Source: Gongronella butleri (Eukaryota > Mucoromycota > Mucoromycetes > Mucorales > Cunninghamellaceae). From it: DNA of 64,000 nucleotides. Of the stretch, positions 45,954 through 56,680 are shown one piece after another. The stretch spans positions 496,001 through 560,000 of the forward strand of contig JAIWZP010000001.1 in assembly GCA_025201375.1 (NCBI GenBank). The letters run 5' to 3'. Each line of letters begins with the position of its first letter. The first letter of the stretch is position 1. A program made the position numbers and the translations under genes. Below the pieces are notes generated by a model. It ran no database searches. It worked only from the letters and a program-made list of their open reading frames with translations, and was not told the origin of the DNA.

Positions 45954-47870
45954 TTAAACGGACAAAGATGACTTGGATTTGTCTACAGCTGTTCGTTTCA
46001 TGGACCCTTTTAGCCAGAGGACAGGTGCAACTCCGACAGCTGTCACCACAATCATGGCAATCATGGAATTGTTCATATTATTAGGCGGGTTGGCATCTGG
46101 GCCAGCGCGTAGCCCGTCAATCATCACTGAGAAGACGAGCATGAATACCGTGACCCACGTCCAGATGAAACACGACGAAATGGACTCTGGCACAGGGTAC
46201 ATCACTTGTACATCATGAAAAAAAACAAAAAGTGAGCGAGATTTTCAAGCATACACCACATTTTCACTCACTTTCACTGGCGTATTCAAGCATGACGGGG
46301 AAGATGCCATAGGACGTGAAGCCATTCATGAAGCAGGCAAGGATGATGGCACCATAGGCATTGGGAATCACTATGGAAAACGAGAAAAAAGATGAGCCAT
46401 GACGACAAACACGCACACTTGAGCAATGCATACAAAGAAAAGGGAATGTAACGTATGAAAAGAGAACCATGGGCGTGAACAGCTTAATTAACATCAAGTG
46501 CTGTGCCGTCTTGCCCGCCCAGTAGCCGAACATCACTACCAATTAAGAAAAAAATCAATCAGCACGTCATCCATTGAGTTTCTTTTGTCTTTTTTTTTTC
46601 TCTTTTTATTCGTACGTCCGCCGGCAAAGCCAGCAATGACAATGACGGAAGAGCACAGGCCCGCCTGGTCGTCGGTGTAACCCAATGGGATGATCACTTG
46701 CATGATCAGCACCGCGGACGAATAGCCCATGCCCTGGACGACAGAGCCCACAAGCGTGAGCCACCAGAATTGGTGGTGTTTGACCAGCTCTCTGAGCCCC
46801 TGACGGATAGACATGCGTTGCTCCATGGCGCTCTTGGTCGGGGGCTGTACTGGTTTGGCTGGAATGAAGATCGCAGGCAGCCCGGACGCCGTGGCCACGC
46901 CAGCGACAATTAACAGCTGCCCCCCAAAAAAAATGAGAAGTTGGCTCTTTTTTTTATATTTTGAGCAGGTGTTGCTCGACATGAGCGCCTTACCATGCGT
47001 GGGACATCCTCAGGGGTCGAGACAATCCGCGGCAGGACCAATGGGGCAAGCACCATGCCCAGTTGGATCGCTAATTCGCATTTTAATCAATCTGCTGTCA
47101 ATGGGGGCTTCTCGTTTCACTTACAAATAAGCATATTTGCAATGGGTCTGTCCTTTGTGCAAAACCACACCGCCGCTAACTTTTTAAAAAATATGAAAAA
47201 AGAGTGTGATTCAGAATGCCGTGCCGTCTCCCCTGGCTCGCATTCGCCCCATATTCCCCCCTTTTTTTTTTTTTTTACCTTTGTCGCAATGTTGTACACG
47301 ATTGGACCTCCCACACCTGCGACAATTTGGCCAAACATCATCATGGCAAAGCGCGAGTGCTCAGGCACGACGATGGACAGGCACCGTAGCCAGCACCCAA
47401 TGGCATTGAGACCTGCAGCAAGGATGAGCTAGAGCAAAAAAAAAGAAAGAGAGAATGAATCATGATGAGACGAATGGATGGCAATTGGCTCGTTTCTGCT
47501 GCAGGAGTGCGCAACGTACAGACATTTTGAGCCCTAAACGCTCATAGCACCACGCTGCTGGGATGGACATGAGCGAATTGAGGATGGCGGCCGCGTTGGA
47601 CAACCAATTGAGCGCCGTCAGATCGACACCAAAGTAAATCGAGCCAGCCGTCGGGATGGAGCTACCCGTCATCCACATGAGCGCGCATGACGAGTTTACA
47701 GAGATGGTCACAAGCAACACAATCCATGCCGTTCGGCTCGTATGCTCACCATTGCCGTCGGAAACCTCGTGCGCGTGGTCATGGTACGACACCATCGCTC
47801 CAGGGTGCAGCTTCTCCTCTGAGCCGTCCAATGGCGGGTGCGACAAATCCGAACTATCGGCTGTTTCCAT
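45954..47870 (-). CDS. MFS transporter, SLC49/FLVCR-like, copy B (8 exons, 461 aa)
   Basis: Exons 47870-47520, 47428-47279, 47179-47125, 47070-46994, 46916-46616, 46535-46434, 46370-46272 and 46204-45954 join in frame. The twelve hydrophobic segments and motifs parallel copy A: FGVDLTALNWLSNAAAILNS, YERLGLKMS, YNIATKLAAVWFCTKDRPIA, LGYTDDQAGLCSSVIVIAGF, and the C-terminal RAGPDANPPNNMNNSM. The extra-cytosolic or cytosolic loop around PAKPVQPPTKSAMEQR lies between the two six-helix halves. Four of its exons have exactly the same lengths as in copy A (55, 102, 99 and 251 nt). Differences: its 150-nt exon is split 137+13 in copy A, and its 77- and 301-nt exons are fused to 378 nt in copy A. Start at ATG 47868-47870, just after a TCAAAA leader. 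The substrate is not predictable from sequence alone. Confidence 0.85.
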
Positions 47871-48131
47871 CAAAAATGGTCGATGTGTGGGGCGCGGGGA
47901 AGAAAAAGGGCCAAATCGACGACAAGAAGAAAAAAAAAGGATGAAAAAAAGAAATGAAGAGAAATGAATAAGGGCGCCCGCTCCCGCCCTGATTCATGCA
48001 AGAGCTCCCTGAAAATGTAGTCGAGTGGGAGGAAAAAAAAAGCAGACTCGAAATGGAAACGTGCTTAAAAAGAGTAGCGCCGCATTATGATCACAGCCCT
48101 GAATGACCTTTTTTTTATTTATTTATTGATC

Positions 48132-48441
48132 CTATTGATTCTGCACGGCGTATGTGCCCAGCACAGAATAGAAAGGTAGACATTGACGCCGAGGCACATC
48201 TTTGAACGCGCGTGCCTGTCGCACAAAGCATCCATTTTGTAGCCAATTGGGAGCCTCGGAGCTCGAAACCCGGGCGCGCCATGATGGCGACATAACAAAT
48301 AGGTCGTGGTCGGGTTCAAAACGAGCGTGATTGACCTGTTTTACTTGTTTTTGCGTAAAAAAGCAAAGAAAAAACCCCCATTTGTGTGGAGGATGACAAG
48401 CCCTCAATGGATGTCGAGGGCGGGCTGCTTGAGGATCTCAT
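48132..48441 (-). CDS. Small protein of unknown function (2 exons, 89 aa)
   Basis: Exon 1 48441-48376 (MRSSSSPPSTSIEGLSSSTQ...) and exon 2 48335-48132, joined in phase 0 across a 40-nt intron. Exon 2 reads as natural protein: HARFEPDHDLFVMSPSWRA, then SEAPNWLQNGCFVRQARAF and ending PFYSVLGTYAVQNQ. The intron donor (GTTTTT) is poor, so exon 1 is uncertain; translation could begin at the internal MSPSWRARV (53 aa) or an unspliced frame could read through from further upstream. The start is only 68 bp from the start of the plus-strand membrane-protein gene, suggesting a shared bidirectional promoter. No family recognised. Confidence 0.45.
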
Positions 48442-48509
48442 GGCCTAGCCACCTCCCTCTCTCTTAATTTTTTTTTTTCGCGCTTGCTGCCGTGTAACGC
48501 ACCGGATTC

Positions 48510-48839
48510 ATGCATCCTCAGGCTGCGTACCACCCCAATGAATTCCCTGCGCCTGCAAAACTAAAAAAAGGAAGCCGCGTCGAGGCAGAGCGCATGATAT
48601 TCCAAATGATGAATGATCTGCAGCGCGTATCCATCGAGCAATGTAAAGAAAAATTTAGAATTGAATGCATTTGCCTCTCTCACCGGCCTGTTTCTTGATC
48701 TATTAGCCTCAGAGAAACCCGAGGACCTCGTCGCGCTCGATCCCAATGCCGCACACAATCACACACAGGACAGCGTCACTTTATGGCGCTTCCGCATTGT
48801 CCTCATTGCCTTTTTGATCATCACCGCTGTAACAAGTAA

Positions 48840-48874
<35 letters not shown>

Positions 48875-48954
48875 CATTTTTGCTCCATCTCACATTTTTC
48901 ACTGCTTCTTTCTTCATCTCAGTTACAATCGTCATCAATGAGTACATGAAATAA
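48510..48954 (+). CDS. Single-span C-terminally anchored small protein (3 exons, 97 aa)
   Basis: Exons 48510-48642, 48707-48835 and 48923-48954 join in phase 1 both times. Without splicing, two overlapping frames look like a frameshift; removing the 64-nt intron (GTAAAG donor, CTATTAG acceptor) resolves it. The protein has a soluble N-terminus with an amphipathic helix (RVEAERMIFQMMNDLQRVSI, about 23-42) and one hydrophobic span near the C-terminus (FRIVLIAFLIITAVTITIVI, about 71-90) followed by NEYMK, a tail-anchor layout. No named family recognised. Intron 2 carries a 30-base T run. It converges on the metallothionein gene with 106 bp between stop codons. Confidence 0.65.
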
Positions 48955-49060
48955 AAATGTCTCGTTCGGTGTATTTCTCATAAAGCAAACAAAAGATAGA
49001 TGATTTGTGTTTATTTTTATTTTTATTTTATTTTATTTTGCCCGTTGGAGGCATCTACAT

Positions 49061-49378
49061 CTACAGCTTGGTGGTGCAACACTTGCAGCCGTCCTTTTCA
49101 CAGGTGCACCCCTTGCCGGTGCCTACAATGCGCCAACGTAGGAAGGCGGGTAAGCCTCTTTAATTTCTCTTCATCTCCATTTTTCTTTACCTTGACAAGT
49201 GCACTCATTGGCGCGCTTGGCCTTGCAATGCGAACAATTGCATGTTTTATCGCACTTGCAAGGTCCGCCGCCCTCCTGACATCTATGATGCGCAGCGCAT
49301 TAGTCCAAAGCTAGCCCCTTTAGCAACCTTTGATGATACTTACAAGCACTGGTTGTTATCTTTGCATGGACATCCCAT
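49061..49378 (-). CDS. Metallothionein (3 exons, 62 aa, 16 Cys)
   Basis: Missed by simple ORF calling because it is split into exons of 35, 92 and 62 nt: 49378-49344, 49282-49191, 49122-49061. Donors are GTAAGT and GTAAAG, acceptors CATAG and TGTAG, and all phases agree. The product begins MGCPCKDNNQ, has CKCDKTCNCSHCK in the middle and ends CKCCTTKL. Cysteines fall at 3, 5, 11, 13, 20, 22, 26, 28, 31, 39, 41, 48, 50, 55, 57 and 58, mainly as C-x-C pairs; there are no aromatic residues and one His (30). This is the signature of a cytosolic metallothionein that binds Cu(I), Zn(II) or Cd(II) in thiolate clusters. The C-x-C-rich pattern would suit copper, but the metal cannot be fixed from sequence. 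A TATA box lies about 65 bp upstream and a GC-rich palindrome about 195 bp upstream. Confidence 0.88.
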
Positions 49379-49440
49379 TTTGAAGTTGTGCGGATTGATG
49401 ATCAAATCTTTGACGTTTTCTCAATTGCGGGGGGCATATG

Positions 49441-49446
49441 TTTATA
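49441..49446 (-). promoter_or_regulatory. TATA box of the metallothionein gene
   Basis: On the minus strand the sequence reads GCATATAAACATATG, with TATAAA 63-68 bp before the metallothionein ATG, the expected distance for an inducible fungal promoter. Confidence 0.55.
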
Positions 49447-49572
49447 TGCTTTTGCGAGGTTTCAGGCTCTTTCATGCGAAACAATGCTACGGCGCCAAAT
49501 CGAACTAGCCAATTTATTTCAGACGGAGATTTTTCAATGGCTCAGAGGTTCTGTGTTGCGCGTGCTGTGCGG

Positions 49573-49590
49573 GTGCGTCGCACGACGCAC
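49573..49590. promoter_or_regulatory. GC-rich palindrome upstream of metallothionein
   Basis: GTGCGTCG-CA-CGACGCAC, two perfect 8-bp arms with a 2-bp spacer, about 195-212 bp upstream of the metallothionein ATG. Candidate binding site for a dimeric regulator; not a known site I can name. Confidence 0.4.
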
Positions 49591-50610
49591 TCGTGGCCAC
49601 CCACAAAGCCAATTGGCTCGCTGATCAGCCGCCTCTGTCTAGTTTTTTTTTTGCGGTCTCTTGTTTCATCAAGCGTGAGATTCATCGAGAAGGTTCCCCT
49701 CAGCGTGATGCGTTGTGTGTCGGACGAGAGAATTGACGGGGCAATGGGGACCTCAAACGAGCCGTTTTGCATAAATGGTGAAAAAATCGAGCATGGAGCG
49801 GGTTCTGGGGAGCCATGATGGGACAAATACACTGAGAGTCAGCCTCAAAGAGATTGTTTCCGAGGTGGATTTGCCCAAAATGGGGTGGGGGCGATCAATG
49901 ACCAAGGAGACACGCAAATACAACAAAATAGAAGAAATACAACAAAAAAAAAGATGTTTTTTTAAGTCATGGTGGCACCTGTCGCCCTTGATGGGCAAGT
50001 CATCCAAAAGGACCTTTGCCAATGACAAGAGTGTCAGAGTGTGCGGGAAAGCGAGGACCCCGACGAGCATCAAGACAACCAGGCACCCGGGGGCGTCAGA
50101 AAAAGGAAATATGAAAAAAAAAAACGGATGACCGACTCCTTGCTTTTCCCATGGGCGACGCGCGTTGATGCGGGGGCCCCTCATTACATGCGACAGAGGA
50201 GCGGGCGAGGGTGGAAATCAATTGGCACGTCACCAGTGCAAGATGCGCAAATGCCATAAATCACGACGCACATTGCATGGATGGCATGAAATGGAGGGCA
50301 CTAAAGACGTTTTTATTACATAATTTACTTTTGGGCAACTTTTTTTTTGGAGGGAGGCAAGGGGGGGTAACAAGTGTGTGTCGAAAAATTTTGGGGGAGA
50401 AAAAGGGGAATATCGAATATTTACAAGGTGGGGCAAAGATATAAGGATAGTACATGATAAGAATACAGTGTGAATGGGCGCGTGTGCGTGACCGAGAGAG
50501 GTAGAGAGAAAATAATTGGGAAATGGGGTGAGCGAGGCAAGCAGCACAACGCGTCCAAAACGCAAAAAAAAAGAAAAAAAAAGCGCGTCGCGTCTTTTTT
50601 TTTTTTTTCT

Positions 50611-50989
50611 TTAAAAGATGGGCGAGAGGCACGTGAGCCGAGGCGAGGAGACGGGCGTCAAGTCTGGCGTGGGGGAGAAAAAGTTGGACCCAAAGGCAGC
50701 AAGCGTGTGGTTGAGGGCGGCGACATGGCTATGCTCAATGTGGTATTTGAGGCCATTGAGGTTTTTGTACCGCTTGCCACAGTCGCCAATGGTGCACTGA
50801 TAAGGTTTGGCTGCCACGTTTTCATTCTCGTCGTCAATAAGGTTGCAGTGGCCATGTTGGTTGTGGTACTTTAGGCCATTTGGGTTCTTGTACGCCTTAT
50901 CACAACCTTGGACAGGGCATTTGTATGGCTTATCAGCATTGAGGTCTGCAAAAAAAAAAAAGAACCCATCAGCATGCATGTCACACCAA

Positions 50990-51022
<33 letters not shown>

Positions 51023-52043
51023 GTCATGGAACCACACAAATGGCTTGTGATGGCTTGGACAAAGGAAAAAAAAAAGAGGGGCCCCTCGTTTTTTTTTTTT
51101 TACCCTCCCATTTCTCATGCAGAGAGAGAGGAGGGCCCGACACCATCCCATTTTGCCATTTTCATAAAGAAGAGAGACTTACTCGAATGTGCACAAGCCA
51201 AAAACGCCTCTGCTTGGGCCAAGAATTCCTCGTCCGAGAGGTAGGAAGGCTGGATATTTGTGGCGAGCGCGAGTTTCTTGACGGCGGATTGTGTGATGAT
51301 TTCCACGGCATTGGACTGGTAATACGTGCGCTTCTTGCCGACCTTTGGCTTGTCGTCATCGGCCACGTCGGCCTCGGAAGGCGACTCGCTGGTGACAGAG
51401 GACGCCGAAGAGCAGGTGGGCGACTCGACAGGCGATGGCAACGGCTGGATGAGGCTCATGGGTGGATCCTGGCAGAGGTCAGACAGATACGCGGCAGCTT
51501 TCTTCTTCATGAGCGCCAAATCGTCATCCAATGGCGAAGGAGGCAGCTGGATCACCTGTGTCAGCGGATCCTCGACAACACTGGCCACCGGCGACGCTGC
51601 AAAAAAGTCGTCGTCGTCGTCCACACTGCCATCGTCCTCTTCTTCTATCCGCACATGGCATTCTTCATAGTGTTGCAAAAGATCGTGCAAATCATCCAAA
51701 ATCAGCCCACAGCACTCAAAGTCGCGACAATAGCGCTTCTCCAATTCGCGCGAGTCGTCCGTCAGCTCCGATGTCGGCTGGCTAGACTCAAAGTCAAAGG
51801 GACTATGGAAGGAAAAAAAAAAGGGGGGGGGGAGAAATCAGCTCTTGCGCGCTTCATTGCTGGGCCGCGTGGGTCGCATGCGCGTCAGTCGGCCCTGAAA
51901 TTCTTAAAACCCAGGTTTCTTTTTTCTTTTTTTTTGTATTTTTTGACGACAATGACTTACTCAAAGCTAATGTCATTGCAAATGCTGCTTGTGCTCAAGC
52001 GCGTGGCTGGCGTAAAAAGTGTCTGTTCTATGGGAACTGGCAT
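50611..52043 (-). CDS. SFP1: Sfp1-like split zinc-finger transcription factor (3 exons, 345 aa)
   Basis: Sfp1 controls ribosomal-protein and ribosome-biogenesis genes and cell size. Exons 52043-51961, 51802-51183 and 50945-50611 join in frame (phases 2 and 1). After MPVPIEQTLFTPATRLS the protein has a degenerate N-terminal finger (CRDFECCGLILDDLHDLLQH, then YEECH, about residues 54-78), typical of Sfp1. An acidic, Ser/Pro-rich region and a basic KKRTYYQSNAVEIITQSAVK segment follow. Two C2H2 fingers close the protein: CPVQGCDKAYKNPNGLKYHN from residue 244 and CTIGDCGKRYKNLNGLKYHI from residue 285, both with the YKN(x)NGLKYH signature shared by Sfp1 and JAZF1. Target regulation is inferred from the family. 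The 165-nt intron 1 and 237-nt intron 2 contain long A/T runs. Confidence 0.87.
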
Positions 52044-53263
52044 TGGTATAAGGAGGGATCGTCGTCGTCGTCGTTCCAATGATGATACACGTAAAAAAAA
52101 AAAAAAAAAAAAAAGACGGAGCCCGGCGCCTGCACAAGTAGAGCAAAAGACAAGAAAAAAAGAGAAGAGAAGGTCTTGAATGAAGAAAAAAAAAAAGCGA
52201 CAAACGGATTAAAAAAAAAGAAAAAGAAATAAGGAGGCAGAGGGGGGCAAGGGTTTAAATACATTTTTTTCTTTTTGGGATTGATGTGCTTTTGCTTTTT
52301 GTATGGTTCTTGTGTGTAACCCTTGCGGATTGTGAAAATCAAGTCGGTATGGTGCTTCCATTCTTATTTAGCATGGCTATTTGCATAAAATACACACACA
52401 CACATCCATCCACTCCCCCCCTTGTTTACTAACCCCCCCCTCTTGCTTTTTCTCTCCACACACATCCCAACACGGATTTGTTTTTATTTTCCTTTGCAAA
52501 AATAACAAACAGCTGCGAATTGGAGGGCGTGGGTGGCTCGTAAGGATGCTTGGCGCAAAAAAAAAAAAAAGAGAAGCGCGTGCCTGACATGTTGTTGATC
52601 TGCGCGTCGCTTTTTTTTTTTCGTTTTAAATTTGCAAGTTTTGGCGGCGCCAATGGGTCGCCGCCATGTCGCTTTTGCGCGCAAATGACGTTGAATTTTG
52701 CTTTTTTTCCCCAACTCGGGCAAACGGAGGGCCAAATGGCTTCTTTCTGAGTAACGTGGCACACGCAGACCCAAGCGAAGAGAAGGGCGGGCAGTCAATC
52801 CAAATAAGGTTTGTTTGACCTGAATCATTTGAAGCCTCATTATTATTATTTCCACTTGGGTCACTATTGCCTCTTTTTCTTTTTCTGCGTGGAAGTGTGT
52901 TGTGTGTCAACAGGGTTGTGAACAAGGTTGGTTGTGTGTTTTTGTGCGTGGATAGCTCAAGGAGGGAACTTTATTTCTGACAAGAGCAAAAGGTCATTGT
53001 TATTTTTGTAAGGATAGCATGGGGTCTTGGTTGCAAAAAAAGATGTTTCATCAGCAATTGTGTTTATGGCTTTATGCCAATTATGTTCTAAATTAGTGCT
53101 CCGCAAGCATGGGGGATGCAAGGAGAGGCGCCTGCGAGTGACATGGGATGACGTTCATCCTTTTATTTTTCCAGGCTTGAATGGGACACGCGTGTTCGGC
53201 TGATGAACGCGATGTCGCGCCGCCCTTTTTTTTTTTGACTCCGCCTGGATCTGCGCGCGCGCC

Positions 53264-53291
<28 letters not shown>
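53264..53291. repeat. (CA)14 microsatellite
   Basis: Perfect CA dinucleotide run of 28 bp preceded by a short GCGCGCGC tract, a purine/pyrimidine alternation that could adopt Z-DNA. Confidence 0.9.
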
Positions 53292-53295
<4 letters not shown>

Positions 53296-53657
53296 CAAGG
53301 ATCAAGCAGAGCGCGTGTGACCTTGCGCGCGCCTCCCAACCAACAAAGCGGGGGCTCCAATGAGTCTCTTTTTCTCAAAAAAAAATAAAAAAACGAAAAA
53401 GAGCGCCTTTTCACCCCCTTGTGGCGGAAAAAGACAAGGGTAAATGGTTGCGTGGGCAACGAGACGATGGATGCATGCGAAACAGGGCATCTCCAAAAAG
53501 GGGAAAAGCGATGCGAAAAAGCAATGGTCCTGTCTGACACTGAGCAACGACGAGGTCAAACTCTATCCGCAAGGCCTTGTCATCGTTTTTTTTTCCACCG
53601 GGCCCGCCACGACAAACTCAATGACGAGGCAACGCGACCTCATCGATTGCACCAAAC

Positions 53658-53688
<31 letters not shown>

Positions 53689-54070
53689 GGCGCGGGGGGC
53701 GGGAAAAAAAAAGAGACGATGTGACACCCGCATGCTTGTGTGTGTATGATCGGTTTACGCCCAATGCTTTTTATTATGATCACAGATGCACAAAAGCGGC
53801 GCGAGGGTGGGCTATTTTCGAGGGGTGGGGCGTTGCTTTAGGATCAGGTTTCCATGCAATCCCAGATTGACATGTTTGAATTTGAACCGCATGACATGGA
53901 CAATGCACGCTGTCTCTAGGTGCAAAAAGGGAGGTTTTGCATGAATGGTCATTCCCATGCTCCTTGCGAACAAGAACGATGCAGTGCCTTTTTTTTTTTT
54001 TTAATTTAAGCTGTGTTCTTGATGGCACCATCCATTGCAATGGATTGCCGGTCGCCCCAGGCAAAAAAAG

Positions 54071-54637
54071 TCAAAACAGAGGTGACCGCGCAAAAAAAAA
54101 GAATCGAGTCTTTCCTTTGCTTGGCCCCCCTTTTTTTGCAGGTCCCATTGCTTCCACGCATTTATTTGTGCATCCAATGCGTAACCATGCTTTTCCAACC
54201 AAAAGGGCAAACCGCTTTCCGGGCGTCGCCTCGCCTCCCTGTTCCCCTAAAACATAAACATCTTGCGTAAACAAGCCATTCCCATTTTTCATGCCCTGTG
54301 CCGATGGCAGATCTTGGCCGTCATTGTTCCCTGTTTCATCTGCCCCCTCTCCCGTTCATGCACCGTCAGGGGAAAAATAAAAAAAAAAGTACGTAAGAAA
54401 TAAAAAAACAAGGGCGCAGGCGTAAAAAAATGAAAGAAAGATGATTTGCGGTTTCACGCGCGCACGCCCCAGGTTTTCATTGTCCTCATCCACCACACCG
54501 TGATGCACCCGGCGCAACCACGCGTGTGCCTGGGCGCTTTCCACACGCAACAGGACCAGGAAAACGACGCCCAATGCACGAAGCATTCTTGCTGGCAAAA
54601 GATCTTGAGACTTCACATGCGCCAGGCTTGGATCCAT
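54071..54637 (-). CDS. Possible small secreted protein (2 exons, about 143 aa)
   Basis: Exon 1 54637-54466 contains a signal-peptide-like segment (MLRALGVVFLVLLRVESAQA, starting at residue 18 or at an alternative ATG 54586) followed by HAWLRRVHHGVVDEDNENLG. Exon 2 54330-54071 continues NNDGQDLPSAQG and QDVYVLGEQGGEATPGKRF. The join uses a weak GTGCGC donor and an ACAG acceptor across a 135-nt intron. The last 30 residues include a phenylalanine run from a T tract, so the true 3' end may differ. No family recognised; the evidence is composition and a credible signal sequence only. Confidence 0.28.
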
Positions 54638-55994
54638 TAGCAAAAGGGCGCTAGGGAGGCAAAAGCGAGAGCGAGGCCCATGACAGGGCCAATTTACATG
54701 TCCCAAAGAGGCAGAAAAAGTAAACAGACAAGGTTCGCTTTGTGCGACAATGTGAGATGGGGCCAACATCAAGATTTGGCGGATCCATTACCAAAAACAA
54801 AGACGAGCCCATCTTTTTCATCGATTTCCCATGGCCGCAGTAGGGTCCTTTGACAAGGAAAAAAAATGTGAATGACGTGTGGATCTGATGACAATGGCAA
54901 AACAAGAGGAAAAAAACGAGAGTGCACTTTCTCCTTTTTTTTTTTCGACGCGCCAAGCAACGCGGATCCCCGACGCCAATGCATTGTTTTCGTTTTTGGC
55001 GCCAGCAAACTCAATTTCCGCAACCAAAGATGGCAAAGCCGAGCTGTACGTAAAAAAAGGGAGTGTTTTTGCCATCACAGCCCAACAACCTATCTGCCAA
55101 CCCCATGGGCTTCTTATTCTGTGGAGATCAGTTTCATGGTCCGCCACCAGATGCTCACAAGACACATGAAAAAGGACGGATCAACAATAAAAAACGCGTT
55201 GCACACAAAAGCCAAAATACTCTCCAATCGCGATTTGTCGACAATGGGCGCAATCAATTTTTTGTTTTACTTGGCATCATTGTTGGGGCAGAAGGAAAAT
55301 CCACTGTAAGTTTGAAGCGCGTCAGCCAGATCAATCATCGGGAGCCAATGCGTCCAATGGCCACAAAAACACTAGTTTGCAAATGCTGGCGTTGCCGTGA
55401 TCCGATCTGTAGCAAATCCTGCATACCTCAACGAAAAAAAGAGTGAAGGAGAGCATGACATGTTTTTTGAGATGACGATGTTGTGATCCCCGCACGCAAT
55501 CTACCAAAAATCGATTTTTGCGACAATTTTACGCCTTGTACCAAGAATGCATTAGCAAGATTACGGGGGAAACTTGTACCAAGGCAAAGTCGCGCGCTAC
55601 GGCAGCAATTCTCATCCGCCAAGCTCTTCCAGATACACGGATTTTATGCTGTCACGGACGCGAGAAAGATTTCAAAGTCAGTTTGCTCGGCCAACGGACA
55701 ATGCATACTGCGGCAACCTGCTAATAAAAATGAAGAAAAAATCGATTCCTTGTCGAATGAAACTATCTTCATCGTCCAATGTGCGATCAAAAGTTCAAAA
55801 CTAATCGAGAAATGCCTTTTTCTAAAACCAGACGTTTTTCGTGATATCCTTGACAACGAGGAGCATGGTGACCCGGAAACGCGTGTCAACGTGAAGCGGC
55901 AAACAAAAAAACCTGAGGGGGATCATTGGTCGCCGCTGTCCCGGATCATGAAAGCGTGGCTGCAAACAAATTTTAAAATGGGCGGATTTGAGCA

Positions 55995-56680
55995 CCCGGG
56001 ACGAAATTGAAAAAATGGGTTCGCAGAATACCACCAAACTTGCACACAAGATGCACCGCATGGAGAAACCACGGAAAATGGCAAAAATGAGCGCGGTCGA
56101 TCTGCTCGTTGGCCAGCAATGGACAAAATGAGATGAAATTTCAACAGCGAATTGCACGGGAAAAACGTGCCCATCCAGCCGCGCTCGCGCGCCCATCAGC
56201 AAGAGCTGCTCCGGATGCATGAAAATGAATTGGAACAGACGCGTGTAACTCGACGTCTGACGCGGTTTATCACGCGTCCAAGATTATATATGAGTTTGGA
56301 ACCGTGTTAAATATACCAAAAAACCAATATTTTCATAGATCATCCCTACCCACGTACGGAGCGAGACATGCTCTTTCTATTGATGAGAGTTTCATCGAGA
56401 TACAGGCATTTTTCATCGAGTTGTACTTGGGGCGAAAAATCGAGGCTTTTCTTGAATTACGCGAGAACCAGACAATGGATGCCCGTTCTTTGTTGCATTT
56501 TTGTTGATTATGAAGGCCCGCGTACCATGTGGTTGAATGGCGTGGCGATCTGAGGATTTAAATTGCATGATTTTCCGCGGGTCGACTGTACCTCTTGGAA
56601 AATTACTGATTTTTGAAAATCGCCCTCGCGCGCCGTCTAGTGGTCGCAATGACGCCAGGGTGGGCTCATTCGAATGAGAA
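55995..56680 (+). repeat. Dispersed repeat family, copy 3
   Basis: Aligns with copy 2 (40.67-41.33 kb) throughout and with copy 1 in its second half, including the identical 20-mer at 56522-56541 and the GTCGACTGTACCTCTTGGAA block at 56581. Confidence 0.75.

Larger units (their letters stand above)
49379..50610. other. Intergenic region between metallothionein and Sfp1-like genes
   Basis: The first 250 bp are the metallothionein promoter (TATA box and palindrome listed separately). The rest has no secure gene. Two short frames with plausible composition exist on opposite strands around 49,990-50,130 (plus strand starting MGKSSKRTFANDKS; minus strand starting MLVGVLAFPHTLTLL), but they overlap and neither could be extended. 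Confidence 0.45.

Noticed and set aside
54872..55446. Overlapping plus-strand frames at 54.9-55.4 kb
   Set aside because: Several frames are open at once, none shows a family motif, and no consistent splice model was found.
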